Shown here: one piece after another, positions 19,603 through 32,122 of the stretch
Numbering within the stretch: the first letter of the stretch is position 1
Layout of the letters: the number at the start of each line of letters is the position of its first letter
Origin: Roseivivax jejudonensis
Lineage (GTDB): Bacteria > Pseudomonadota > Alphaproteobacteria > Rhodobacterales > Rhodobacteraceae
DNA length: 64,000 nt
Reading direction: 5' to 3'
Assembly: GCF_900172265.1 (NCBI RefSeq)
Contig: NZ_FWFK01000003.1
Coordinates: forward strand, 310,001-374,000
Made by a program: the position numbers and the translations under genes
Notes under the pieces: generated by a model
Seen by the model: the letters and a program-made list of their open reading frames with translations, nothing else
The model's database searches: none
Told to the model about the DNA's origin: nothing

Positions 19603-20187
19603 TCAGAGATCGATGCGGCGTCGGTCGCCCGTGGCGACACGGGCGACCACTGCGGGATAGAGCCGGTGTTCCTGGACCAGCACGCGCGCGGCCAGCGTCT
19701 CGGGCGTTTCGTCGGTCCGGATCGGTACGCGGGCCTGCCCCAGGACCGGCCCGTCATCGAGCGCGGGCGTCACCTCGTGCACGGTGCACCCGGCCTCGCT
19801 GTCGCCCGCCGCGATGGCGCGCGCATGGGTGTCGAGACCGCGATACTTGGGCAGAAGCGAGGGATGGATGTTCAACATCCGCCCGGCCCACGCCTCAACG
19901 AAATTCTCGGTCAGAACCCGCATGAACCCGGCAAGGCAGATGAGATCGGGCGCGGCCTGAACCAGCCTGTCGTGCAGCGCCGCCTCGAAGGCCGGCCGGT
20001 CGCCACGAAAGGGCCTGTGATCGACGCAGGCGGTCGCGATCCCGCGCGCCGCCGCCTTTTCGAGCCCACCGGCGTCCGGTTTGTTGGACAGCACCAGAAC
20101 GGGACGCGCCGGATGCGCGCCGGTCATGCTGTCGGCCAGCGCAAGCATGTTGGACCCGCCGCCGGAGATCAGGATGGCGACGCGCAT
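19603..20187 (-). CDS. purN: Phosphoribosylglycinamide formyltransferase
   Basis: 194 residues. PurN transfers a formyl group from 10-formyl-THF to GAR in purine synthesis. ISGGGSNMLAL (7-17) is the phosphate-binding loop; GFMRVLTENFVEAWAGRMLNIHPSLLP (from about 88) contains the catalytic Asn-His pair (NIHPS), and the later D in VTPALDDGPVL completes the triad. The ATG overlaps the purM stop by one base (TAATG), giving translational coupling in a purM-purN operon. Confidence 0.95.
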   Translation of the reverse strand: MRVAILISGGGSNMLALADSMTGAHPARPVLVLSNKPDAGGLEKAAARGIATACVDHRPFRGDRPAFEAALHDRLVQAAPDLICLAGFMRVLTENFVEAWAGRMLNIHPSLLPKYRGLDTHARAIAAGDSEAGCTVHEVTPALDDGPVLGQARVPIRTDETPETLAARVLVQEHRLYPAVVARVATGDRRRIDL

Positions 20188-21230
20188 TATGCGAGCGTGC
20201 CGGTATAGGCGACCCCCTGCCCCGCGACGACGCGCCCGAGGCGATGTGGCGTCTCTCCGGCCAAGGCCAGCGCGTCGCAAAGCGCCTCGGCCCGGTCCGG
20301 CGCCACCACGAGAACCATGCCGATCCCGCAATTGAACGTCTTGAGCATCTCGTCAGATGCGAGGCCGCCTTCCGATCGCAGCCAGTCGAACACCCCGGGC
20401 AGGCGCCAAGCGCCGAGGTCGATTTCGACGCCGAGCCCGTCGGGCAGGACGCGCGGCACGTTTTCGGTCAACCCGCCGCCGGTGATGTGCGCCGCGCCGC
20501 GAAGCCCGCCCGCCCCGCGCGCGTCGAGCACCGGGTGCACGTAGAGCCTCGTCGGTGCGAGGAGCGCCGCACCCAGCGTGCCCTCTGCCCAGGGGCACTG
20601 CGTCTCCCAGCCGAGCCCCGCACGCTCGACGATGCGCCGCACGAGGCTGTAGCCGTTGGAATGTACGCCGTCCGACGCAAGCCCGATCAGGACGTCACCC
20701 TCGGTCACGTCCGAAGGAAGGGCCGTGCCACGCTCCATCGCGCCGACCGCGAAGCCCGCCAGGTCGAAGTCGCCGGCCGCGTACATGCCCGGCATCTCGG
20801 CCGTTTCGCCGCCGATGAGCGCGGCGCCGGCGCGCGCGCAGCCCTCGGCGATCCCCTCGACCACCCGCGCGGCGCTGTCGGTGTCGAGCTTGCCCGTGGC
20901 GAAGTAGTCGAGGAAGAAGAGCGGCTCCGCCCCCTGGCAGACGAGATCGTTCACGCACATCGCGACGAGGTCGATCCCCACGCCGTCGAGATACCCGGTG
21001 TCGATGGCGATGCGGAGCTTGGTGCCGACACCGTCCGTCGCCGCGACCAGAACCGGGTCGTCGTACCCCGCGGCCTTGAGATCGAACAGAGCGCCGAAGC
21101 CGCCGAGCCCGGCCATCGTCCCAGGACGGTCCGTGCGCTTCGCCGCCGGCTTGATCCGCTCGACCAGCGCGTTTCCGGCGTCGATGTCGACGCCCGCCTC
21201 GGCATAGGTGATCCCGGTCTTTTCGGTCAT
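20187..21230 (-). CDS. purM: Phosphoribosylformylglycinamidine cyclo-ligase
   Basis: 347 residues, full length. PurM closes the imidazole ring of AIR using [24 protein letters not shown] at the start, [25 protein letters not shown] (ATP/substrate loop) and [11 protein letters not shown] are diagnostic. It is followed directly by purN with a one-base overlap, the standard bacterial purMN arrangement. Confidence 0.96.
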   Translation of the reverse strand: MTEKTGITYAEAGVDIDAGNALVERIKPAAKRTDRPGTMAGLGGFGALFDLKAAGYDDPVLVAATDGVGTKLRIAIDTGYLDGVGIDLVAMCVNDLVCQGAEPLFFLDYFATGKLDTDSAARVVEGIAEGCARAGAALIGGETAEMPGMYAAGDFDLAGFAVGAMERGTALPSDVTEGDVLIGLASDGVHSNGYSLVRRIVERAGLGWETQCPWAEGTLGAALLAPTRLYVHPVLDARGAGGLRGAAHITGGGLTENVPRVLPDGLGVEIDLGAWRLPGVFDWLRSEGGLASDEMLKTFNCGIGMVLVVAPDRAEALCDALALAGETPHRLGRVVAGQGVAYTGTLA

Positions 21231-21326
21231 GGCCCGCCCCTTGCTGCCCGCGCTTGGCGCCTAGCGCAGCCACGCGCGGCTGTCCATGCCGGAGCGTCAC
21301 GCCCCGCGATCCCCGGCGCGCGGCGC

Positions 21327-21355
21327 TTGACGTCCCTCCCTGCGGCTGCAACATC
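21327..21355 (+). promoter_or_regulatory. Candidate promoter of the tRNA gene
   Basis: TTGACG (21327-21332) and AACATC (21350-21355) are 17 bp apart; the expected start point falls about 5 bp before the tRNA. The -35 is strong, the -10 weak. Confidence 0.5.
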
Positions 21356-21366
21356 GCGGACACGGC

Positions 21367-21443
21367 GGGCCTGTAGCTCAATTGGTTAGAGCAGAGCGCT
21401 CATAACGCTTTGGTTGGGGGTTCGAGTCCCTCCGGGCCTACCA
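21367..21443 (+). tRNA. tRNA with CAT anticodon, probably tRNA-Ile2 (lysidine type)
   Basis: A complete 77-nt cloverleaf with encoded CCA. Acceptor GGGCCTG pairs with CGGGCCT (with G-U pairs at 1-72 and 6-67), D-stem GCTC/GAGC, anticodon stem GAGCG/CGCTT with loop CTCATAA, T-arm GGGGG-TTCGAGT-CCCTC. The anticodon is CAT, so elongator Met, initiator Met and Ile2 are possible. The C4-G69 and C5-G68 pairs are the known TilS recognition pairs of E. coli tRNA-Ile2, and initiator features (unpaired position 1-72, GGG/CCC anticodon stem) are absent, so Ile2 is favoured. Confidence 0.9.
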
Positions 21444-21475
21444 CCACACGTCCGGATCGCGCCGAACGTCGGTTG

Positions 21476-22165
21476 TCAGTCGGCGGACACTGTCATCTGT
21501 ACGGCGGACAATCCCTCGATCGTTCCGGTCAGCACGTCACCGGGGCCGACCGCGGCCACGCCCGCGGGTGTGCCTGTCATGACCAGATCACCGGGGGCCA
21601 GAGTGTAAAGCTCCGACAGGAAGGCCAGAAGCGCCCCGACCGGACGCACCATCTCGTCGAGCCGGGCGTCCTGCCGGATTTCGCCGTTGACGTCGAGGGA
21701 GATGCGCTGCGGTCCAGGCGCGCCGAACGCTTCTGCCCGGGTCAGCGGACCGATCACCGCCGATCCCTCCGCGTCCTTTGCGGCGTCCCACGGCAGGCTC
21801 TTTGCCTTGGCCCGCGCCTGCAGATCCCGCCGGGTCATGTCGAGACCCACGGCATAACCGAAGACCGCCTCCATCGCCGTGTCCGCTGTCGCCGCGGTCA
21901 GTTCGGAGCCAAGCGCGACCACGAGTTCGACCTCGTGGTGATACTCGGCCGTTCCGGGCGGATAGGGCTGCATCACGCCGGACTGCGCCAGATGGTGGCA
22001 GGACTTCGTGAAGAAGAACGGCGTATCCTCGACCGCGTTTCCCATCTCCTCGGCATGCGCGGCGTAATTCCGGCCGATGCAGAAGATGCGCGCGACCGGA
22101 TAGAGCGCGACCGCGTCGGCGACGGCGAGCGCGGGCTGCGGCCGGGCGGCAAAGAGCGTTTCCAT
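21476..22165 (-). CDS. Fumarylacetoacetate hydrolase family protein
   Basis: 229 residues from the ATG at 22165. The FAH fold signature is present: IFCIGRNYAAHAEEMG (about 27-42), then HHEVELVVALG with the metal-binding glutamates, GYAVGLDMTRRDLQ, and the C-terminal DLVMTGTPAGV. Members are Mg-dependent hydrolases, decarboxylases or isomerases of diketo acids; this short single-domain form resembles acylpyruvate hydrolases. It lies downstream of coxM (120 bp, terminator between) and may be separately transcribed. Confidence 0.88.
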   Translation of the reverse strand: METLFAARPQPALAVADAVALYPVARIFCIGRNYAAHAEEMGNAVEDTPFFFTKSCHHLAQSGVMQPYPPGTAEYHHEVELVVALGSELTAATADTAMEAVFGYAVGLDMTRRDLQARAKAKSLPWDAAKDAEGSAVIGPLTRAEAFGAPGPQRISLDVNGEIRQDARLDEMVRPVGALLAFLSELYTLAPGDLVMTGTPAGVAAVGPGDVLTGTIEGLSAVQMTVSAD

Positions 22166-22226
22166 GAGCAGGTCTCCAGGCACGGAGCGATGCGCGAGTG
22201 TGCCCCGCCCCTTCGCGAAAGGCAAA

Positions 22227-22260
22227 GGGCCCGGCCCCGCGATGGCGCGGAACCGGGCCC
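22227..22260 (-). terminator. Hairpin terminator after coxM
   Basis: GGGCCCGG (22227-22234) pairs with CCGGGCCC (22253-22260); read on the minus strand the stem is followed by TTTGCC. It lies 26 bp after the coxM stop and probably ends the cox transcript. Confidence 0.6.
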
Positions 22261-22285
22261 CGAGACCGTCGCGCGGTGCAGCGGG

Positions 22286-23077
22286 TCAGCTGGCCGCGGC
22301 GACCGCGCGCTTTGTCATCACGCCGACGAGGTGGGCGCGGTACGCGCCGGTCCCGTGCAGGTCCGAGATCATGTCCGAGGCATCGGGCGCGGTCAGCCCG
22401 GACACCGCATCCGCGGCGAAGTTTGATCCGAGCGCCTGTTCCGCCTCGCTCCAGCGGAACACGCCGTCATTCGATGCGCCGGTCACGCCGACGCCCACCT
22501 TGTCGGCGAACTTGGCGACGAAGACCCCGACCAGAGGAAAGCGCGAGGCGATCTGCTCGAACTTCATGTAGGCGGACTTCTCCGGGATCGGGAACCGGAT
22601 CTCGGTGACGATCTCGCCCTCTTCGAGCGCCGTCATGAACATCCCCTGGAAGTAGTCGTCGGCCGCGATCTCGCGCTTGTCGGTGACGATGGTCGCGCCA
22701 CAGGCCAGCGCCGCGGAGGGATAGCAGGCCGAGGGATCGTTGTTGGCGATCGAGCCGCCGATCGTGCCGCGGTTGCGGACCGCCGGGTCGCCGATGCGCG
22801 CGGCGAGGCCGGCGAGGCCGGGAAAGTGCTCGGCCGTCTCGCGCGCGATCGTGCCGTGCGTGGTCCCGCCACCGATGACGAGCGTGTCGCCATCTCGGCG
22901 CACGTACTTCATCTCTTCGATGCCCGACAGCGCCACCAGCTTCGACGGGCTGGCGAGGCGCTGCTTCAGCGTCGGGATCAGGGTCTGGCCGCCGGCGATC
23001 GGCTGCGCCTCGTCCGCGCCGAGCGCGGCAACCGCGTCGGCCACCGATTTCGGACGTTCGATGTCGAAGGAATACAT
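22286..23077 (-). CDS. coxM: Molybdenum hydroxylase FAD-binding medium subunit (CoxM-like)
   Basis: 263 residues. The two FAD-binding signatures of the CO dehydrogenase/xanthine dehydrogenase medium subunit are present: AGGQTLIP (28-35) and TIGGSIANNDPSA (105-117); the C-terminal CODH FAD domain runs to the end. It carries electrons from the Fe-S subunit to the quinone or cytochrome acceptor. It is the last gene of coxG-S-L-M and is followed by a terminator. Confidence 0.92.
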   Translation of the reverse strand: MYSFDIERPKSVADAVAALGADEAQPIAGGQTLIPTLKQRLASPSKLVALSGIEEMKYVRRDGDTLVIGGGTTHGTIARETAEHFPGLAGLAARIGDPAVRNRGTIGGSIANNDPSACYPSAALACGATIVTDKREIAADDYFQGMFMTALEEGEIVTEIRFPIPEKSAYMKFEQIASRFPLVGVFVAKFADKVGVGVTGASNDGVFRWSEAEQALGSNFAADAVSGLTAPDASDMISDLHGTGAYRAHLVGVMTKRAVAAAS

Positions 23078-23183
23078 TTGGCGTCTCTCCTCATGTCGGC
23101 CGGGACGGCGCACGCGGCGCCCGTCTCCGGGCCGGAACTGTCGTGGCCGGCCGGCGGGATGTCCGCCGGCCCGGCCCGTGATC

Positions 23184-25553
<2,370 letters not shown>

Positions 25554-25659
25554 TTGGCTTGTCCTCCCAAGGGTGGCGGGCCCTGCCCGCATGTGTCGGC
25601 GTTGATCGGGCGGCGCGCCGCCCTGCCCGGCCCGTCACGCGGGCCCGGCCCTCAGCGGA

Positions 25660-26145
25660 TCATTCGGCGGCGATCTTGCCGGCGTCCTGTCCCGACGCGG
25701 CCATGATGGCCTTGATGATGTTGTGATAGCCGGTGCAGCGGCAGATGTTGCCCTGCAGGTAATGCCGGATCTCGGCCTCGGTCGGCGTCGGGTTGTCCTT
25801 CAGGAGCGCCGCGGCCGCCATCACCATGCCCGGCGTGCAGAAGCCGCACTGCAGGCCGTGATGATCCTGGAACGCCTGCTGGATCACGTTGAGCGAGCCA
25901 TCGGCATTCGCCATGCCCTCGATCGTCGCCACCTCGGCGCCGTCCGCCTCGGCCGCGAACATGGTGCAGGCCTTCACGAGTTCGCCGTTCACATGCACGC
26001 AGCAGGCGCCGCACTGGCTGGTGTCGCAGCCCACGTGCGTGCCCGTCAGCCGCAGCTGCTCGCGCAGGAACTCGACCAGCAGCTCGTTGCCGCGCACCGG
26101 ACGGCTGACGGACTTGCCGTTCACCGTCATCGTCACTTCAGTCAT
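25660..26145 (-). CDS. coxS: Molybdenum hydroxylase [2Fe-2S] small subunit (CoxS-like)
   Basis: 161 residues. Two [2Fe-2S] sites are complete: plant-ferredoxin type C40, C45, C48 and C60 ([12 protein letters not shown]), and C100, C103, C135, C137 ([10 protein letters not shown] and NICRCTGY) in the helical domain. The subunit passes electrons from Mo to FAD. It sits between coxG and coxL on the same strand; the 106-bp gap before coxL holds GC-rich inverted repeats that might modulate expression. Confidence 0.95.
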   Translation of the reverse strand: MTEVTMTVNGKSVSRPVRGNELLVEFLREQLRLTGTHVGCDTSQCGACCVHVNGELVKACTMFAAEADGAEVATIEGMANADGSLNVIQQAFQDHHGLQCGFCTPGMVMAAAALLKDNPTPTEAEIRHYLQGNICRCTGYHNIIKAIMAASGQDAGKIAAE

Positions 26146-26232
26146 GGAATCCTCCCGTTGGATAGCGTGTTATGGCTGTCTTGGCCGCGAGCGTGCCCCG
26201 GCGCGACCGGGGTCTGTCAAGCGGCCAGGATG

Positions 26233-26760
26233 TCACGTCGAGATCATGCGCTTGAACCAGCCTTTCTTGGCCGCGTCCGGCGTCGCCTCGGCCTCGGGCG
26301 CCTCGGCCTCGTCGGCCGGGCCCTCGATGGCCTCCTGAAGCCGCGTGAAGAACTGGTCCGCCATCTTCTTGGCGAAGCCGTCGATGATGCGGCTTCCGAG
26401 CTGGGCGAGCTTGCCGCCGACCTTCGCCTCGACATCGTAGGTCAGCCGCGTCACGCCCGGTCCCGCCTCCTCGAGCGCGACCGCCGCCTCGCCCTTGGCG
26501 AATCCCGCGGCACCGCCCTTGCCCTCGCCCGACAGGGTCAGGCGGTCGGGCTTGTGCATGTCGGACACGGAAACATGGCCCTTGAAGGTCGCCTTCACCG
26601 GGCCGACCTTCTGCACCACCGTCGCCTCGTAGCCCTCTTCGGGGGTACCGGTCAGCTCCTGGCAGCCCGGGACGCAGGCCTTGAGGACCTCCGGGCTCAG
26701 GATCGCCGCCCACACCGTCTCGCGATCGGCCTGGATCTCGCGGGAGTCGCTCATCTGCAT
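26233..26760 (-). CDS. coxG: SRPBCC family CoxG-like protein
   Basis: 175 residues. The START/SRPBCC fold begins SREIQADRETVWAAILSPEVLKACVPGCQEL (from residue 5), as in CO dehydrogenase subunit G; the acidic Pro/Ala/Glu linker at about 148-163 ends in KKGWFKRMIST, a basic amphipathic tail that could bind the membrane. CoxG tethers CO dehydrogenase to the membrane or carries quinone in other bacteria. It leads the coxG-S-L-M cluster. A second ATG two codons in is possible. Confidence 0.88.
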   Translation of the reverse strand: MQMSDSREIQADRETVWAAILSPEVLKACVPGCQELTGTPEEGYEATVVQKVGPVKATFKGHVSVSDMHKPDRLTLSGEGKGGAAGFAKGEAAVALEEAGPGVTRLTYDVEAKVGGKLAQLGSRIIDGFAKKMADQFFTRLQEAIEGPADEAEAPEAEATPDAAKKGWFKRMIST

Positions 26761-26956
26761 GGGGTCTGTCCTCTCGGTTCTGGTCCGAACGTTATGGGCT
26801 CGGACGGGGGTCGGAAATAAGACCATTCTCCTAGAGGTGCGCGCCATGTTCCAGCCCCGCCGGACGCGGGCCGCGACCTTGGTGGGCGTTTGCGACGCCC
26901 ATGCGGCCCGTCTAGTCTCGACGCCGGACGCGGCGGGGAGCAGAGGAGCCGGCCCG

Positions 26957-27712
26957 ATGACGAGGAACGACGAGGGGCTGAGCGTGCACGCGGTGAGCTA
27001 CCGCTACGGCGCGAAGACCGCGCTCGACGAGGTGTCCTTCGACGTGGCGCCGGGCCGCTTCGCGGCGCTTCTGGGCCCGAACGGCGCCGGCAAGTCGACG
27101 CTCTTTGCGCTGCTCACCCGGCTCTTCACCACGCCGACGGGCCGCATCCGCATCGCCGGGCACGACATCGCGCGCGCCCCGCGCGCCGCGCTCGCGCGAA
27201 TGGGCGTGGTGTTCCAGTCGCCCACGCTCGACCTCGACCTGACGATCCGCCAGAATCTGCGCTACTTCGCGGCGCTGCACGGCCTCTCGGGACGCGACGC
27301 CGAACGCCGGATCGACGCGGCGCTCGCCCGGCTCGACATCGCCGAACGCGCCGGCGAGCGGACGCGCGACCTCAACGGAGGACACCGCCGGCGCACCGAA
27401 ATCGCGCGCGCGCTCGTGCATGCGCCGGCGGTCCTGCTGCTCGACGAGCCGACCGTCGGGCTCGACGCTGCCGCCCGCGCGTCCATCACCGACCATGCCC
27501 ACCGGCTCTGCGCCGAGGACGGGCTGACCGTCCTTTGGGCCACGCACCTCACGGACGAGGTGCGCGACGACGATCGGCTGGTGATCCTGCACCGCGGTCA
27601 GATCCGCGCGGACGGCGAAGCCGGCGCGCTGCGCGGCCCCAGTGGCCTCACCGACTATTTCCTTGCCGAGACCGGCGTTGACCCCGCGGTCCCCCCGGGA
27701 CCGGCGGCATGA
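26957..27712 (+). CDS. ABC transporter ATPase of the PQQ-alcohol-dehydrogenase-associated type
   Basis: 251 residues. Walker A is GPNGAGKST (40-48) and Walker B VLLLDEPTVGLD (159-170). The ABC signature is LNGGH (139-143) instead of LSGGQ, followed by RRRTEIARAL; this variant is what I recall for the PQQ-dependent catabolism ABC family (TIGR03864-like). An SD (AGAGGAG) precedes the ATG. It overlaps the permease gene as ATGA. It is divergent from coxG; no PQQ biosynthesis or quinoprotein dehydrogenase gene is in the window. Confidence 0.82.
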   Translation: MTRNDEGLSVHAVSYRYGAKTALDEVSFDVAPGRFAALLGPNGAGKSTLFALLTRLFTTPTGRIRIAGHDIARAPRAALARMGVVFQSPTLDLDLTIRQNLRYFAALHGLSGRDAERRIDAALARLDIAERAGERTRDLNGGHRRRTEIARALVHAPAVLLLDEPTVGLDAAARASITDHAHRLCAEDGLTVLWATHLTDEVRDDDRLVILHRGQIRADGEAGALRGPSGLTDYFLAETGVDPAVPPGPAA

Positions 27713-28500
27713 GCCCCTACATCACCGCGCTCCGGGCCATCGTCCTGCGCGAGGCGCTGCGCTTCGTTCACCAGCGCGAGCGCTTCCTCGCCGCGCTCGT
27801 GCGCCCCCTGGTCTGGCTGCTGGTGTTCGCGGCGGGTTTCCGCGCCGCGCTCGGCCTGTCGATACAGCCGCCCTACCAGACCTATATCAGCTACGAGACC
27901 TACATCGTGCCGGGGCTCTGCGGCATGGTCCTGCTGTTCAACGCGATGCAATCCTCGCTCAGCCTCGTCTACGACCGCGAGACTGGCGCGATGCGGCTCC
28001 TGCTGACGGCGCCGCTGCCGCGGGCCTGGCTGCTCTTCTGCAAGCTGCTCGGCGCCACCGCGATCGGGATCCTGCAGGTCTACGCCTTCCTGGCGATCGC
28101 CGCGCTCTTCGGTGTCGACACGACCCCGTCAGGCTACGTGGCGGTCCTGCCGGCCCTCGCGCTGGCAGGACTCATGCTCGGCGCGCTGGGACTCGCGCTC
28201 TCTTCGCTCGTGCGCCAGCTGGAGAATTTCGCCGGCGTGATGAACTTCGTCATCTTTCCGATGTTCTTCTTGTCCTCCGCGCTCTATCCGCTGTGGAAGA
28301 TGGCCGAAAGCTCGGCGCTCTTGCGCAACATCTGCGCGGCCAATCCCTTCACCCACGCCGTCGAGCTGATCCGCTTCGCGCTCTACGCGCAGTGGAACGG
28401 CATGGCGTTTCTGTGGGTGCTTCTCGCGCTCGGCGCCTTCATGGCGCTGGCGCTCTGGGGTTACGATCCGGCCCGCGGGCTCGTGCGCAGTAAGGGCTGA
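27709..28500 (+). CDS. ABC-2 type permease (PedC-like)
   Basis: 263 residues with six predicted membrane helices. RPLVWLLVFAAGFRAALG, YETYIVPGLCGMVLLFNAMQ and ENFAGVMNFVIFPMFFLSSALYPLW are close to what I recall of the PedC-type permease linked to PQQ alcohol dehydrogenases. It is translationally coupled to the ATPase (4-bp overlap), together forming an exporter of unknown substrate. The gene ends at a long inverted repeat shared with the convergent aminotransferase. Confidence 0.82.
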   Translation: MSPYITALRAIVLREALRFVHQRERFLAALVRPLVWLLVFAAGFRAALGLSIQPPYQTYISYETYIVPGLCGMVLLFNAMQSSLSLVYDRETGAMRLLLTAPLPRAWLLFCKLLGATAIGILQVYAFLAIAALFGVDTTPSGYVAVLPALALAGLMLGALGLALSSLVRQLENFAGVMNFVIFPMFFLSSALYPLWKMAESSALLRNICAANPFTHAVELIRFALYAQWNGMAFLWVLLALGAFMALALWGYDPARGLVRSKG

Positions 28501-28546
28501 CTCTCGAACGTCCGTGCGGGACGTCGGCGCCGGACGCCTCCGGCGG

Positions 28547-28606
28547 GAGTATTTTCGCCAAGAAGAAGGACTGCGCGCTCCGCCCTTCTTCTTGGATCAA
28601 ATACTC
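28547..28606. repeat. Convergent 3'-end inverted repeat (bidirectional terminator-like element)
   Basis: CCAAGAAGAAGG (28558-28569) and CCTTCTTCTTGG (28584-28595) are perfect 12-bp arms around a 14-nt spacer; an outer pair, GAGTATTT (28547-28554) and AAATACTC (28599-28606), extends the stem with a few mismatches. The left side follows CGCCTCCGGCGG. It lies between two convergent genes and probably ends both transcripts. Confidence 0.7.
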
Positions 28607-28641
28607 AAGACACCATCGACGCGAGCCGGCAGTGGCGGCGC

Positions 28642-29766
28642 TCAGAGCGCCGCGTCCAGACCGCGTTCGAGACGTGCGACGGTCCCGGGCACGTCGCGAA
28701 GCTTGTCGAGACCGAAAAGGCCGATCCGGAAGGTCGAGAAGCCGTCGGGCTCGCCCACCTGGAGAGGAACACCGGCGGCGATCTGCGTGCCGGCCTGCGC
28801 GAAGGCGCGGCCCGACTTGATCTCGGGATCGCCGGTATAGCTGACGACGACGCCCGGGGCGCCGAAGCCGTCGGCGGCGACGGACGCCACGCCGCGATCG
28901 GCCAGCATCCCGCGCACCCGCGCGCCGAGATCGAACTGCGCGGCGCGCGCGGCCTCGAAGCCCATGTCGCGGGTCTCGATCATGGCGTCGCGGAAGGCGC
29001 GCAATCCGTCCGTCGGCATGGTCGCGTGGTAGGCGTGCCCGCCCTCCTCGTAGGCGGCCATGATCGCGCGCCATTTCCTGAGGTCCGCGGCGAAGGAATT
29101 CGACGTCGTCTCATCCATTCTCTGCGCCGCGCGCTCCGAGAGCATGACGAGCCCGGCGGAAGGCGTCGACGACCATCCCTTCTGCGGCGCCGAGATCAGA
29201 ACGTCGACGCCGGTCGCCGCCATGTCGATCCAGGCGCAGCCCGAAGCGATGCAGTCGAGCACCATCAGTCCGCCGACGGCGTGTACCGCCGCGGCCATCC
29301 GGCGGATGTAGTCGTCGGGCAGGATGATCCCGGCCGAGGTTTCGACGTGCGGCGCGAAGACCACCTGCGGGCGGGTCTCGGCGATCCGGGCCTTGACCTC
29401 CTCGATCGGCGGCGGCGCGAAGGGCGCCTGGGCCGTGTTGCCGACCTGCCGGGCAGGCAGCACGGTGATCTCGCCGCCGAAGCCGCCGGCTTCGAAGATC
29501 TGGCTCCAGCGATACGAGAACCAGCCGTTGCGCACCACGAGCATGTCCGCGCCCTGGCCGAACTGGCGCGCGACGGCCTCCATCGCGAAGGTGCCGCCGC
29601 CCGGGACGACCGCGACCGCGTGCGCGGCGTAGACCTCGCGCAGGAGGCCCGAGATGTCGCGCATCACCTGCTGGAACGCAGCGGACATGTGGTTGAGAGA
29701 GCGGTCAGTGAAGACGACCGAGAATTCGTCCAGCCCGCCGGGGTCGATCGCGTCGTTGAGGGCCAT
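28642..29766 (-). CDS. Class V aminotransferase (serine/alanine-glyoxylate type)
   Basis: 374 residues. PLP is expected to bind K196 in ISAPQKGWSSTPSAG; the phosphate and ring contacts are VVPGGGTFAMEA (53-64) and VLDCIASG (169-176, with D171). Family members are serine-pyruvate, alanine-glyoxylate or aspartate aminotransferases; the substrate is not decided by motif. It is followed by a convergent inverted repeat and lies downstream of the tandem Lrp genes on the same strand (80 bp), so it could be one of their targets. Confidence 0.85.
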   Translation of the reverse strand: MALNDAIDPGGLDEFSVVFTDRSLNHMSAAFQQVMRDISGLLREVYAAHAVAVVPGGGTFAMEAVARQFGQGADMLVVRNGWFSYRWSQIFEAGGFGGEITVLPARQVGNTAQAPFAPPPIEEVKARIAETRPQVVFAPHVETSAGIILPDDYIRRMAAAVHAVGGLMVLDCIASGCAWIDMAATGVDVLISAPQKGWSSTPSAGLVMLSERAAQRMDETTSNSFAADLRKWRAIMAAYEEGGHAYHATMPTDGLRAFRDAMIETRDMGFEAARAAQFDLGARVRGMLADRGVASVAADGFGAPGVVVSYTGDPEIKSGRAFAQAGTQIAAGVPLQVGEPDGFSTFRIGLFGLDKLRDVPGTVARLERGLDAAL

Positions 29767-29846
29767 GGCCGCCTCCGTCTGGTCGATGGGATACCGGCGC
29801 CACTGCTACCGTCTCCGGGCCCTGCCGCCAAGCCGTTTCGGTGTCG

Positions 29847-31945
<2,099 letters not shown>

Positions 31946-31952
31946 CCCGACG

Positions 31953-31982
31953 CGGCCCGGCAGGTTTTCGCCTGTCGGGCCG
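31953..31982 (+). terminator. Hairpin after ilvC
   Basis: CGGCCCGGCAGG pairs with CCTGTCGGGCCG across a TTTTCG loop, 12 bp with one G-U. Only TTC follows, so termination may be inefficient. Confidence 0.6.
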
Positions 31983-32122
31983 TTCGCCCCCAGCGCCGAT
32001 CGGCCCGAATGCGCCAGGCCCGCGAAAAACGCGAGCTTCGCTGCATCTTTTCCGCCGCTCGCGCATTACCTCTCCGATCCGCGCGCCGGGCGCCGCCCCC
32101 GCGCGACCCACTGGAGAGCGAC

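Noticed and set aside
21367-21443. Initiator tRNA-fMet reading of the CAT tRNA
   Set aside because: Position 1-72 is G-U paired, not the unpaired C-A of initiators, and the anticodon stem lacks three G-C pairs.
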